Assembly: GCA_021642125.1 (NCBI GenBank)
Contig: JAKIXB010000013.1
Coordinates: 496,001-560,000, forward strand
Reading direction: 5' to 3'
From: Nothophoma quercina
Lineage: Eukaryota > Ascomycota > Dothideomycetes > Pleosporales > Didymellaceae
DNA: 64,000 nucleotides
A model generated the notes under the pieces. That model saw only the letters and a list, made by a program, of their open reading frames with translations. It ran no database searches and had not been told where the DNA came from. Positions 30,860-42,518 of the stretch are shown here, piece after piece. Both the position numbers and the translations under genes were made by a program. Position 1 is the stretch's first letter; the number at the start of each line of letters is the position of its first letter.

Positions 30860-33800
30860 ATGTTTGGCTTCCTCACCTCTCGCTGGCAGTCGGCCACGCC
30901 CCAGGCAAAGACCACCCCGACCTGGTTCGCCCACTCCGTCTCACCCATCCTGCTCTCGATCGCGAAAAAAGCATGCACTCACCCGATCCACACCATCGTC
31001 ACAATCGCCTTCCTCGGCAGCTACTCGTACCTGGGTGTGCTCGAACAGGGCCTGCTGGACCCCGAGGACGCGCACACCGGTCGCGTTGACCTGCAGACAC
31101 TGTTGGCCGGCAGCAAGCAGCTGCGTGTGGGAGAGGAGACGAATTGGCAGTGGCAGGTCGAGGAGACAAGCGCTGGCGTGCAGGCGCGGGAGCTTGCCCT
31201 CGTCACCCTCGTGTTCCCCGAGTCGAGCAACATCAACTCGGCGCCCTCGCAGAACGCAGTCCCCAGCAATGTCTCGGTCGAACGCCTGCCCAGCTCCTCA
31301 AGCTCTTTCTCGACACTGTCGCAAGACACCTCGCTCGCCTACTCGGTCCCCTACACGGAGGCCTCGGACTTCCTCAGGGCTATGCAGGAGATCTCCGCGC
31401 CCGCCGATGTCGCAGACGCGCAGGGCTCTGACAAGGAGGGCACGCGTGAGGAGAAGAAGTGGATGATGCGCGCCTCCAAGAACGGCAACGCCTGGGGAGG
31501 TGTGCGCAACTGGATCAACGAGTCGTGGACATCGTTTGTCGATCTGCTCAAGGTATGTCGATTGGCAGACCCTCATGCGCGAAAACTTGGCTAAAATGAC
31601 TGGCAGAACGCTGATACAGGCGACATCATTATCATGGCACTCGGCTACCTCGCAATGCACCTGACATTTGTCTCGCTCTTCCTCGCAATGAGACGACTAG
31701 GCTCCAACTTCTGGCTCGCTACAGCCGTCCTCCTCCAGTCGGCGTTTGCGTTCCTCTTCGCTCTTAGTATCACCGTCTACCTCGGTGTTCCCATCAACAT
31801 GATCCTGCTTTCTGAAGGACTTCCGTTCCTGGTTGTCATCATTGGTTTCGAGAAGCCCATCGTCTTGACAAAGGCCGTGCTCTCGGCCGCCATTGATGCC
31901 CGCCGGGCTGCCGAGGAGAACCGCAGAGAGCCCGTTACAATCCAGTCTGCTGTTCAGGTCGCCATCAAGAGAACCGGTTTCGAGATTGTCAGGGATTACT
32001 TTTTCGAGATCCTGATTCTGGTAGCAGGAGCCATGTCTGGCATCCAGGGTGGATTGCGACAGTTCTGCTTCTTGGGCGCGTGGATCCTATTCTTCGATTC
32101 CATCATGCTTCTGACCTTCTACACTGCGATCCTCACCATCAAGCTCGAAATCAACCGTATCAAGCGCCACGTAGCTTTGCGACGTGCATTGGAAGATGAC
32201 GGCATTGACGGCAAGGTTGCAGAGAACGTAGCCCGCAGCAGCGAGTGGCCCAGCAACTCTGGCGATGTCCAGCTTCGATCAAACACCACCACCATCTTCG
32301 GCAAGAAAATCACCGTCCCAAAGTTCAAGGTCATCATGGTCGCTGGCTTCTTCCTCGTCAACTTCCTTAACCTCGCAACCTACCGATTTGGCCTCACCCA
32401 GACCAAGGGTGCCCGCGTCTCTGGCGTTGGTGCTTCGCCTCCCCTTGATCCCTTCAAGGTTGCTGGGAGCGGATTAGACCACATTCTTGAACAGGCTAAG
32501 AGCACTGGAGTTACCACTCTTGTCACGGTTTTGATGCCCATCAAGTACGAGCTCGAGTATCCTTCTATCCACTACGCTGAGCCCAGCGTTCTCGAGGCTG
32601 ATTCCGGTCTTGGTGCTAACATCAGTAACCACATCGTTGACGGCGTGCTCAAGAGCTTGGAGGATCCCTTCCTCAGCAAGTGGATCGTACTTGCGCTCGT
32701 TATGAGCGTGGTGCTTAATGGCTACCTCTTCAACGCTGCCCGTTTGACTATCAAGGAGCCGCACAAAGCTCTTGAACCACCCTCTCCTTCTGAGATCCAG
32801 GATGGTGCTCCCTCCACTACTCAGTCTCGCGTCCCATCGATGTCTGTACCTACTCCTCCGAGAACACCTGGCTTTGAGGAGCAAGTTAATCGTGGTGGTA
32901 TCAAGCCATTCACCGAGATCGCCCCTCGTGCCGCCCCTCCGCAACAAAGGCTCCAGGTCGACATTCCCGCTGGCCCTAGCGAGTACCAACAAAAGCAGCC
33001 CAACCGACCGTTGGAAGTTCTTGAGCAAATGCTGAAGGAGAAGAACGCGCCCAAGATGACAGATGAAGAGTTGGTTGAGATGTCGCTCAAGGGCAAGATC
33101 CCTGGTTACGCCCTGGAGAAGACCCTCGGTGACAAGACCCGCGCTGTGAAGATTCGCCGCGGTCTGGTATCGAGGACACATGCAACCCGTGAAACTTCGA
33201 CACTGCTTGAACGCTCCCTCCTGCCATACGAGCACTACAACTACGATCTCGTTCACGGCGCGTGCTGTGAGAATGTCATCGGTTACCTGCCCCTTCCTCT
33301 TGGCGTCGCTGGACCTATCCTTGTCGACGGCCAGAACTACTTCCTACCCATGGCTACCACTGAGGGTGTCTTGGTCGCCTCGACCTCGCGTGGTGCGAAG
33401 GCCATCAACGCTGGTGGCGGTGCTACCACTGTCGTCACCAACGATGGCATGACCCGCGGTCCCTGCATTGGCTTTGATAGCTTGATCCGTGCTGGTGCCG
33501 CGAAGAACTGGCTGGATTCTGAGGAAGGCCAGAAGACTATGGCCGATGCTTTCAACTCGACTTCTCGCTTCGCTAGGCTCCGAGCACTCAAGAGCGCTAT
33601 CGCCGGTACTAACGTCTACGTTCGCTTCAGGGCCACTACCGGTGACGCTATGGGCATGAACATGATCTCCAAGGGTGTCGAGCACGCCCTGACCGTCATG
33701 GCGACCGAGTGCGGCTTTGATGACATGCGTGTTGTAACCGTCTCCGGCAACTACTGCACTGACAAGAAGCCCGCTGCAATCAACTGGATCGACGGCCGCG

Positions 33801-34452
33801 GTAAGGGCATTGTCGCAGAAGCAACCATACCTGGCGCCGTTGTCAAATCCGTTCTGAAATGCGAAGTCGATGACCTTGTCCAAATGAACATCCAGAAGAA
33901 CTTGATCGGCTCCGCCATGGCTGGGTCAATTGGTGGATTCAACGCGCACGCCGCCAACATCGTTGCTGCCATCTTCCTCGCCACAGGTCAGGACCCTGCG
34001 CAGGTCGTGGAGAGCGCAAATTGCATCACCATCATGAATAAGTATGTCTCTCGCTCCACGTTCATTGCTAAACACACACTGACTTTTATCTCAGCATAAA
34101 CGGCAATCTCCAAATCTCCGTCTCCATGCCCTCAATCGAAGTCGGCACCATCGGTGGCGGCACAATCCTAGAGCCGCAATCCGCCATGCTTGACCTTCTC
34201 GGCGTTCGCGGCGCACACCAAGAAACACCCGGTGACAACGCGCGCCAGCTAGCCCGCATTATTGGCGCCGGTGTCCTCGCCGGTGAGTTGTCTCTCAACA
34301 GCGCCCTTTGTGCTGGCCATCTGGTCAAGGCGCACATGGCTCACAACAGGTCTGCTGTCACATCGAGGGCGCCGACACCGGCGCCAGCGACACCAGCGGG
34401 GAACGGGACACAGACGCCTGTCACTAATGGCGGTCCTATTCCTAGGCGTTGA
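30860..34452 (+). CDS. HMG1: HMG-CoA reductase, rate-limiting enzyme of the mevalonate pathway
   Basis: Exons are 30860-31552, 31607-34041 and 34095-34452, for 1161 residues. It reduces HMG-CoA to mevalonate with NADPH at the ER membrane, feeding ergosterol, isoprenoids and prenylation. The N-terminus has a membrane segment and a lumenal loop of about 170 residues. Residues about 235-480 form the multi-span sterol-sensing region (ALGYLAMHLTFVSLFLAMRR onward). A Pro/Ser linker leads to the catalytic domain from about residue 700. Catalytic residues are all visible: Glu in ATTEGVL, Lys in DKKPAAIN, Asp in GQDPAQ and His in VKAHMAHNRS, plus the NADPH-binding TGDAMGMN. The last intron splits the IMNNINGN motif. 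The C-terminal tail is Pro/Thr-rich. Activity is probably controlled by sterol feedback through the sensing domain; no control site was identified in the DNA. Confidence 0.97.
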
Positions 34453-35329
34453 AGGGGTTCGTGGGAAAGGGCATATAGGAGCGGCGTTGGGAGTGCTGCA
34501 TATACTTTGTTAGAAAGGGTAGTTGGGCGATGAGCATATCGTTTGCTTTGCACAAGTTACTTAGACGCGGTCGCGAGACTGCGAATGTACATAATAGTAC
34601 GCGAGAAAATATATTCCTTTATCTGTTCATAATGACTTGTTCAATTTCGATTGCCTCGCTTCATGAAGCTGAGATCTGCATTGACGATATGATCACGGAG
34701 GTTAGATTATGTTTTCTAATATGCACCCGTGGAGATAGATATAGGGAAGAACACTTGAGAGGGGATGATGCAAAAGATAACTTAGCATCACCAGAGTGCG
34801 ACTGCTATTGACTTCTACTGTCTTTCCTATGTGACGAGTAGTCCAGAGCGATCGTATCTGCCGAGCGAGTGTGTGTGTAGTGGAAGTGACCAAGATCTAC
34901 CCGTGGGAAACCATCAGCACAAGTGATTCCCTTAACTGGAATGTATCTCTCTAGATCATTCTTGCAGAACTTCCGTAGTTGATCGGGTGCTGGCAAGGAC
35001 GTCAACCAAGTATGCTATGTTGGAGTATACCAAACTATCTTGACAACAGCGGGAAGCGTCCCGGACACGCATCGCGAGTATAAGTGGCTGTTCGGCTTAT
35101 CCGCATCCTTCCCTAGCGAACGGTAATGCCGGCGATCGAAGCGGAGCAGAGATGTCCAAACAACTTGTGCTACCGTCAGGTGAGGTGGCTACAGCGTGAA
35201 AGCTTGAGCGTTTGCCGCGCAAAGCTAAATCTACCTCATCAAGACACTGTTCCTGCATGGCATATGCTCTGAGAAGCTGCACTTGGTATGCGTGCGGCGT
35301 CCATAAGTGTGCTGTTTCGTGATGAAGCT
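34453..35329. other. Convergent spacer
   Basis: Holds the 3' ends of HMG-CoA reductase and the MFS gene. A mildly AT-rich patch lies at 34540-34760. No gene was recognised. Confidence 0.5.
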
Positions 35330-37305
35330 CTACCTTCCACCCCAGCTTGTGCCGCTGGCATCAACACCCGTGCTACCCAGGTTCGAGCTGTATCTCCTCA
35401 AGCCCTTGCCCAGGCCAATAGGTATGGATGACCGTCTCCTAATTCTGCTTCCTCGAGATGCACTTCTCGCGCCTTGCAGCTGAGTAGACGAACGCCTTCG
35501 CTCGAGGTCGTCGACGTCGTCATCTTCTCCAGCATCTGAGGACAAAGCTGCGCTCGATCGCCGTGTGCTCGTGTAGCTAAGGATGGCTCCGGGCTCACCG
35601 AACTCACTCTCCGATCGTGCAGCGATGTCTCCAGGTATCGCTCGTGATTCCGTAGCGTTCTCCTCGTCTTCGATGACCGACTCATCCTCCTCTTCGATCT
35701 CGGAGTCGTCGCCGCCACCAAAGCCCTCCCCTTCTACAAGCCACCATGTTGGTATGGAAGCGATCAAGGAGATGACTGTCAGTGTCCAGAAAGGTACGAT
35801 GATGTAGCCTCGCTTGACACCCCAGGTAAACAGACCACCGCCGATGGCTGGACCAGAAGCACGCCCAACTGCCGATACACTCGTCGCTACACCATTGATA
35901 GTACCCAAGACTTGCAGACTCGCAGCACTGTTCGTCAGCATGATAGTTGATGTCGGGAACGCAAACGTTCCTGCAAGACCACGCACGACCAGTAAACTGA
36001 TCATGACGACTTGCTTCGCAGTGTGATTTGGAATCAGGCTAACGAAAGGCGTAACAAAGAAGATGACCGGGTATACCAGGAAGGCAATACGCAGGCAATT
36101 GAGGACGCCGAGGTTGCGTGCAAGTGGTGGGAAGAGGAGGAACTGGAACAAGGTCGAGGATATCGCAAAGAAAGTAAACATAGCGCCGATCCGTCGCGAG
36201 TCGATACCGAAGCCACCAGCGAACTTGAAGGGGAGGCTGACATTCGGATCGTCCAGTTCTTGTGGGGGATGGTGGAGAAAGACAGGTATCAACTACACGA
36301 AGTTAGTAAAGGGTAGGCATATATAACATGCCTGCTTACCTGGTCGTACGCAATGGAGTACAGCGCCAGAAGCGTGTACACAACCAAATTCAGTGTGGTC
36401 TGATACGTCAAGACATCCCGTATCCTAGGCTTCTCAGGCTTGGGCTTCACGAGGCTCGTGTCGACGGTTGAGGTTGAGTTGTTCGCTGCCTTCTGCTGAC
36501 CAAGCAGCGGCTCGCGTTCAGGCTCGAGAGGGCTGCCTTTCTTCCCGATACCCAGCGTCTTACGCACGAACGCTGTGAGCCTTGCGCCAGTCCTGAGACC
36601 GATGTCTTGATGATCCTTCTTACTTTCCAGTGTTTCCTGCAGAAAGAGAAAGCCCACGACGATGCCAATCGAGAAGAAGACTGCGGCCACGATGTTGGGC
36701 AAGCAGTACGGGAATCTCTCTAGGAATGCGTCGCCTCTCGGCTTGCGCGGATCGATGCGGAGCGGATTCGAAAGCGCACCACCCAAAGTTGGGCCGAAAA
36801 TAGCTCCAATCGTGTAAACCAGTGGCATAACAGAGAATGCTCTTGGTTGCAGCTCCTTCCATGGGCACAGCTCAGCGACTGTCGTCCTAAGAATACCAAC
36901 GTTGCCATTGCCCAAGCCTTGCAACGCACGCGCAGCCATTGCCATAGGCAAATTCGTCGAGAAGCCCCATAACAGCATAGTCCACATGGTATTGAACAGC
37001 CCCAGCAGTATGATTGGCTTCCGTCCGTAGTGATCTGAGGCAGCGCCCCAAATCAAGCCTGTGAATGCTTGACATATCGAGAAAATGGCGGACGTAAGAC
37101 CTGCCCAACGAGCGATTTCATTCTCAGGCACGCCGAAGCGTTCCATGAGTTCAGGGACGTATGGCCATACCGAAGTCAGAGCGATGGGCTCCGCAAATCG
37201 ACATATTGCTGTTATTCGTTAGCTATGTACAAGGCGGTAAGACCGGTGAAGGCGCGATCTACAGAGGATGACCAGCTGTTTGACTGGTAGCTTGGGTTCG
37301 CTCAT
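35330..37305 (-). CDS. Major facilitator superfamily transporter with long acidic/Ser-Arg tail
   Basis: Exons are 37305-37263, 37208-36340 and 36292-35330, for 624 residues. The short first exon supplies MSEPKLPVKQLVILS, which joins ICRFAEPIALTSVWPYVPELM of the first membrane helix. The MFS signature loop after helix 2 is clear (GAASDHYGRKP), and TVAELCPWKELQPRAFSVMPLVYTIGAIFGPTLGG matches helices 4-5. A central loop of about 75 charged residues separates the two six-helix halves. It belongs to the drug/zinc-induced facilitator group (yeast YCR023C-like) and probably sits in the vacuolar or plasma membrane; the substrate is unknown. Beyond the last helix comes a 120-residue soluble tail, first acidic (EEEDESVIEDEE), then rich in RRSS motifs, which may be a phosphorylated regulatory segment. 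Confidence 0.9.
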
Positions 37306-37943
37306 GGTGGTGCTGAGCTTTCTGGACGCATGCTATGCAGCGATCGTAGATATGTAAAGTGAAGGAGGAACAAAAAGCTATCTGCTAGAGCAGAAGGCTG
37401 AATCGCGTCCATGACGGTGGAGCTCCATTGCTTATGACCGCGGTCGGAGAGGATCCACCCCGCAAGAGACGGTGACGGCTAACCGGCCAGGGTCATGCGC
37501 GTGTGCGGGAACGCCAATTGTGCGTAGTGCCCCGTCTCCCTTCATGCACGCTATTATTCCGAACTCCGAAGGTTGCAATCACCATGCGCAATGAGGTCGA
37601 GCGTCGTGTGATGTGAATGCGGATGTATTTAAACTTCTGCGTGATGTTGGTACCTGGAGTTCGAAATCGGAAGGAACGATTCTGGAAACACTGGGGTCCA
37701 CCGCCGATGCAGGCACAACCGTGGACGAACAGGGGTGTGGAAATCGTCATCCTCAACTCAACTGACGTTCGTGGAAGGCATCGTGTTTTATTGTGGCTCT
37801 GACTGCAGGCTTTTATCAAGCTTTTCGAAGCAAAATGGTAGAGACTTTTAATCCAATTGGGCACACTTTTCTGGCTCAAACGCCGTCAAGTAGCATCTCA
37901 GATTTGCATTTACGTTGGGTTGTCTGAAGGTTTCAGTAGTGCT
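37306..37943. other. Spacer between MFS and Nudix genes
   Basis: Promoter of the MFS gene (-) and 3' end of the Nudix gene (-). No coding frame or repeat is supported. Confidence 0.45.
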
Positions 37944-39316
37944 CTATAGCTTCCCCTTGCTCTTGCCCAAGACATCCTCTCGCCGCCTAACATCTACATC
38001 CCTTGGCCCCTCACCCTTGAACTTGGTAGTAACAACCCACTCTCTAATCCCTCGTCTACCTGACCCTTGTGCATCAACCTCCTTACCCGGTCGATCCAAT
38101 ACAAGTACTGCTGTATGCTTATCCACACCACCAACACCATCTTGCGCCTTTTCGCCGTACTCGCCCTTGCCCAATACAACCGGGGAGATGCAGGCTTCGG
38201 AGAATGGAACCTCGGGCTGACCATCGTACGTGCGCGGTCTATGCAGGAAGTCCATAAGTTTCTCGCGCTCAATGGCGAGCTCGGATGTTGATGGTGTAGG
38301 CGAGGAGGAAGAAGTGACGCTAGCGGAAAGGTAGGGGCTCAGCAGCAATGTCAAAAAGAATTGTGGTGGAAACAAGATAATACGATTCTGCCTTGCCAGA
38401 TCGATCCATTTGTTGGGCGGCAAGAAACGTGCAGCAGTGTGTTCGATGCCGCCATCGTGTGTTGGGTTTGGAATCACAAGCTCATCCTCCTCTTCAACAC
38501 CGGAGTTGGGCGGTGTGCCAACCGGTGCGGCTTTTTTGGTGGGTGAAGCAGAGTTTAGGGGCAGAAAGTAGATGTACATCTGCGTCGAGAATCGTTTCGG
38601 TACATTTGGCGGTGTGATCCAGCGCGTGAACGGGATCAGGCTGTCTGTGTCTGGGAGCGCACCCCATTTCTCCAGGAGATCGCCAAATCTCACAGTGCCT
38701 GCGTGTACGGCACGACGGCCCTCCTCCCTCTCCTCATCGCTGATCTCAGTGAACAACTTGCCGCTTGTCTTGCTCTTCGCGAGAAGGATGCCGCATTCTT
38801 CGAACGTCTCGCGAATTGCAGCCAACCGGTATGCTGGGCCATCTTGGTGTCGGCCGGGGTCGTTCACGTCTGGAATGGCGCCGTCGTGGGTCTTAGACAA
38901 TGCGCCGCCTGGGAAAACATGTGCGGAAGCAAAGCTGGAAGCCTTCTTTACGCGGTGGAGGAGTAAAACCTGGTTCGTTGGCGAGATCAGGAGAACGCTA
39001 TACCCGTTAGCAACTATAATGAAGGGAGGTCTCGCTCGGTATACCTCGAACTCGGTCTCGGTATAGGAGCTTCCTTCATGGGCTTCTTCGAAGGCTGATG
39101 GTCTGCCGGAGACGACATAGCACGCTGCTGAATGGCACTTATGCTGTGCGAAAGCACTCTTGAGGTATTGAAGAGAGGTCGTGGAGTCGAACTTGAATCG
39201 GCGCGTATAGACGTGATTGACCTGGTAGATAATGGAGGCCTTGTGCGAAATCGGTGAATTGTGCTTGATCGAGTATCAACCAGGAGCGACCGAAAAGGTA
39301 TCTGCGGCCTGAGCAT
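37944..39316 (-). CDS. Nudix hydrolase of the NUDT19 type, probably organellar
   Basis: Exon 1 is 39316-39045 and exon 2 is 38997-37944, joined across a 47-base intron, for 441 residues. The first 75 residues are rich in Arg, Ser and Leu with no acidic residues in the first 14, as in a mitochondrial presequence; an internal Met (MSSPADHQ) could start a second, cytosolic form. The Nudix fold begins at SVLLISPTNQVLLLHRV, then FPGGALS, an insert, and the end of the Nudix box AIRETFEECGILLA. An insert inside the box is usual for NUDT19-like enzymes, which in animals cut CoA and acyl-CoA in peroxisomes. Here the substrate is unproven. The C-terminus ends GKSKGKL, which is not a standard peroxisomal SKL signal. 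Confidence 0.85.
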
Positions 39317-39658
39317 GATCAGCCACACGGTCAATTGGCGTTGCGCGTGTCATTGTTGGTGGTTGTGGATGGAGGAACGCGGGGGACGAGCCGAGGTTGT
39401 CAACAAGGCGCGAAATGAGTGACGTCGCGCACCAGAGTCAAGACAGGACCTTTTGTCACAGCACAACCGGGAGCATCACGCCAAAACAGCGGGTTTGGAG
39501 GACAGTGTCTGTATCAGTAGTGAACAGAGTTCGTGGTATCATTGCTTTTGTGCCTATCTAATCCTCCATATCATAGCCATCAATCATCATCACATGTCTA
39601 GAAATTCAAGTCCTACCCAACGCCCTTACAATGCAAGTAGATCTCATCAGATCCATGT
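39317..39658. other. Short spacer between Nudix and IMP dehydrogenase genes
   Basis: Both neighbours lie on the minus strand; it contains the Nudix promoter and the IMP dehydrogenase 3' end. Nothing else was seen. Confidence 0.45.
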
Positions 39659-41594
39659 CTACGAGTACAGCTTCTTGTCGAAGCTGTGCAGGCCGTGGAC
39701 GTTACCCTCGGCCTGAGCACTGGCAGTGCGGAGCTCGAACCTGAGCTTACCGCTGTCAACGGCCTCGTGCATCTCAGTCAAGCTCTTGATACCAACATCC
39801 TGGAGCGAGTGCTGAACACCGGCCATGAGGTATGGCACGAACTTGGTGATGGAACCACGGTCCTGGACGGATCCAGAGACACCCTGAGCAACGAGGACAC
39901 GGTCACCCTCGGAGAAGTAACGGGCGGTACCAGCGTTGCTGGCCTTGGAGTCAGGGTTACCAGCTCCGGCCTTCTTGTCCTCCATAGCGGCGATACTGCC
40001 CATACCACGGTAGGCCTTGACGAGCTGACCATCGCGGCTGACGAAGTACTCACCAGGGGATTCGGTAGTACCGGCAAGGAGACCGCCCATCATGACGGTT
40101 GAAGCGCCCATGGCAAGACCCTTGACGATATGACCAACGTTCTGAATACCACCGTCCGCAATGCAAGGAACACCGAAACGCTTGGCGAACTGGGTCACGT
40201 TGTAGACGGATGTGGCCTGGGGACGTCCGACAGCCATAACCTCCTGGGTAATGCAAGCACTTCCACTGCCCATGCCAATACGGAGACCGTCGGCGCCGGC
40301 AGCAATGAGAGCAGCAGCTTGGTCACGAGTGACGACGTTTCCGCCGATCACGTCAAGACCGGGGTACTTCTCCTTGATATATTTGATCATCTCGACCTGG
40401 TACATGGAGTTACCCTGGCTGGAGTCGAGGATGACAATGTCAAGACCAGCGTCAACAAGCTTCTGCAGGCGGATCTTGTCCTCAGGTCGGGTACCAATAG
40501 CGGCAGCAGCGATAAGCTGCTTGGAGTGAGGAAGCTTGGAGGCAAGAGGGTAGTTGAGGTTCTTCATCAGATCGGAGCGCGACAAGAGCGCGATCAGGTT
40601 GAAGTCCTTGTCAACGATGGGGAGCTTGCCCTTCTTCGACTTGTTCAGGATGCTGTTGGCCTCCTTAAGGTCAACACCGTGGGGAGCGGTAACGAGATCG
40701 GTGGACATGACGGCGGTGACGGGGTCGTTGACGTTGTCGTGGAACTGGATATCGCGAGGTGTGATGATACCGATCAGCTTGGAGCGAAGCTTGCCGTCCT
40801 CTGCAAATGTTTGTTAGCGATTTTGCACGCTACCAAGTTGTGAACAAGAACATGGGTGAGTACGGAGTCAGAAAGATAATCATGGTCTCCACAGCACGGC
40901 GGAACCGTTGCGGATGAACGAAAGTTATTAATGAAGTTGAAGCATCATAGAGGGGAATGCGCAAGGAAGTTTGGAGCTGCTTACCAGTGACTGGGAAACC
41001 GCCGAAACCCCACCTCTCCTTCAGAGCCTTCGCTTCAGCGACTGTGGTCTGGGGAGAAATGACGATGGGGTCCAAGATGAACCCGTTCTCGAAACGCTTA
41101 ACCTTGCGGACCATCTCGGCCTGGTCGTCCTGAGAGCAGTTGTGGTGAATCACACCAAGACCTCCGAGGAGAGCAATGTGAATGGCCATGTTGTGCTCAG
41201 TGACAGTGTCCATAGGCGAAGAGACAAAGGGAGTCTTGAGGGTGATGCGCTTCGTGATGGGGGTGTCGAGGGTGACATCGGCGGCAGGGAAGCCTAAATT
41301 GCATGTTAGATTGCGAGTTGCATCGCACACAGCCTGCGAATCCTTTGCGCACACTTGGAGGAAAAGTGCAGCGGGGTACGAATTCAGCTGGCCTTGAGGC
41401 TACGCACCGATGTAGCCAGGAAGCATGAGAAAGTCATTGTAAGTCAGACCACCGTTCTTCTTGGAATCGATGAGTGTCTTGACGTCAATACCGTCGCGCT
41501 CCTGGTACTCGTTCTTGAGCACCTCAAGCGCCTTGGTGTAGTCCAAGGCGTTGGTGGTGGTGTCGATCATGGCGTCGCCGTTCTGGATAGTCAT
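39659..41594 (-). CDS. imdA: Inosine-5'-monophosphate dehydrogenase
   Basis: Exons are 41594-41408, 41293-40985 and 40800-39659, for 545 residues, the standard length. It oxidises IMP to XMP with NAD+, the committed step of guanine nucleotide synthesis in the cytosol, and is the target of mycophenolic acid. The TIM barrel starts with GLTYNDFLMLPGYI and FVSSPMDTVTEHNMA. Two CBS domains (about residues 115-240, including GKLPIVDKDFNLIALLSR) interrupt it and may bind nucleotides. The catalytic loop is GMGSGSACITQE with the active Cys, followed by IADGGIQNVGHIVKG, the IMP phosphate site, and the mobile flap near YRGMGSIAAME. Introns of 114 and 184 bases are longer than the 46-60 bases usual in this window. 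All motifs are intact. Confidence 0.97.
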
Positions 41595-42518
41595 TTTGAA
41601 AGTAGAAAGACTTCTCGAGGAACAGAGAAGTGCTTGGAGAGGTGACGCGAAGAAATAGACCTCAGTACGTGGATTTACGACTTTGGCCGGGAAAAAGTGA
41701 ACTTTTCCCAAGAGCAAGAAGATTGCGGCGAAAGTTTAGTTTTTGTGGAAGCCGCGAGGGCGCTAGCCGCATCGGGCGGGCGGTCGCAGCTTCCCCTCAT
41801 GCCTCGAAAGGGTCTGTCCTGATTGCCCACTTGATCGTATCCAGACGATGCTTGTTCGATGTCACTAGATTCGCATCAGTTCTATACACCTCGCAAAACC
41901 TGTTGAACCGAGTAAGTTTAATGGTCATTGTGTGTTCTGATGGGTTGCACACGTTGGCCGAGATCTACAGCATGATCACTACCTTTGTAGCAGCAGTGTG
42001 AGGCACTCAAGACCAGGACAGCGAAATCGAAAACAAGGCAGGTATCGCCGAATGACCAAGCTAACATGATCACCATGCGGTTGAGGATTTCCAAGGTTTG
42101 TGTTGGTGCGGGAAGGGTGCAAATGATTTTCCTCGTGGCGCCGCGGATAGGCCCCGGCAACAGAGCCAAAACACGCATGGTAAACAACACAGGACGCTCG
42201 GACTGCAGCACCTCCAATTCCAGCTTCACCTCCGCCGTGACATCTGCCATCCTGATCCCCACATTCCACATTACCTTCTTTGGCCGCGGGAGTGCGAGCG
42301 CCTGGACGCTTGAGCACTACGACTCGATTTCTGAGTGTGTCTGGTCTCTGTTTTGGACGGCAGGCGCCTCCAGCTCAACATAACCTGTAGTAATATCGCG
42401 GCCTCTACAGCGGCCTCTTGCGCTGCGACCAGAGCAAGACTCGACATAATATCCCTCGATCTGTACAACACATGTTGCGCCATCTGACATTCGACACTCG
42501 CCAACTGTTGACCACGCC
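41595..42518. other. Divergent promoter of IMP dehydrogenase and IQGAP genes
   Basis: About 920 bases lie between two start codons facing away from each other. The IMP dehydrogenase side carries a perfect inverted repeat at 41689-41709. No coding frame with a domain was recognised. Confidence 0.5.
41689..41709. promoter_or_regulatory. Palindromic GGGAAAA/TTTTCCC element upstream of IMP dehydrogenase
   Basis: GGGAAAA (41689-41695) and TTTTCCC (41703-41709) are inverted arms with a 7-base spacer, about 95-115 bases before the start codon at 41594. Position and symmetry suit a dimeric factor site or a transcript hairpin; no known factor is assigned. Confidence 0.35.

Noticed and set aside
40130..40843. 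237-codon plus-strand frame opposite IMP dehydrogenase
   Set aside because: Same reason: an antisense shadow of a highly biased gene, with no domain.
30860..41594. HMG-CoA reductase and IMP dehydrogenase close together as self-resistance genes of a metabolite cluster
   Set aside because: No PKS, NRPS or terpene synthase is in the window, and both proteins look like standard housekeeping copies.
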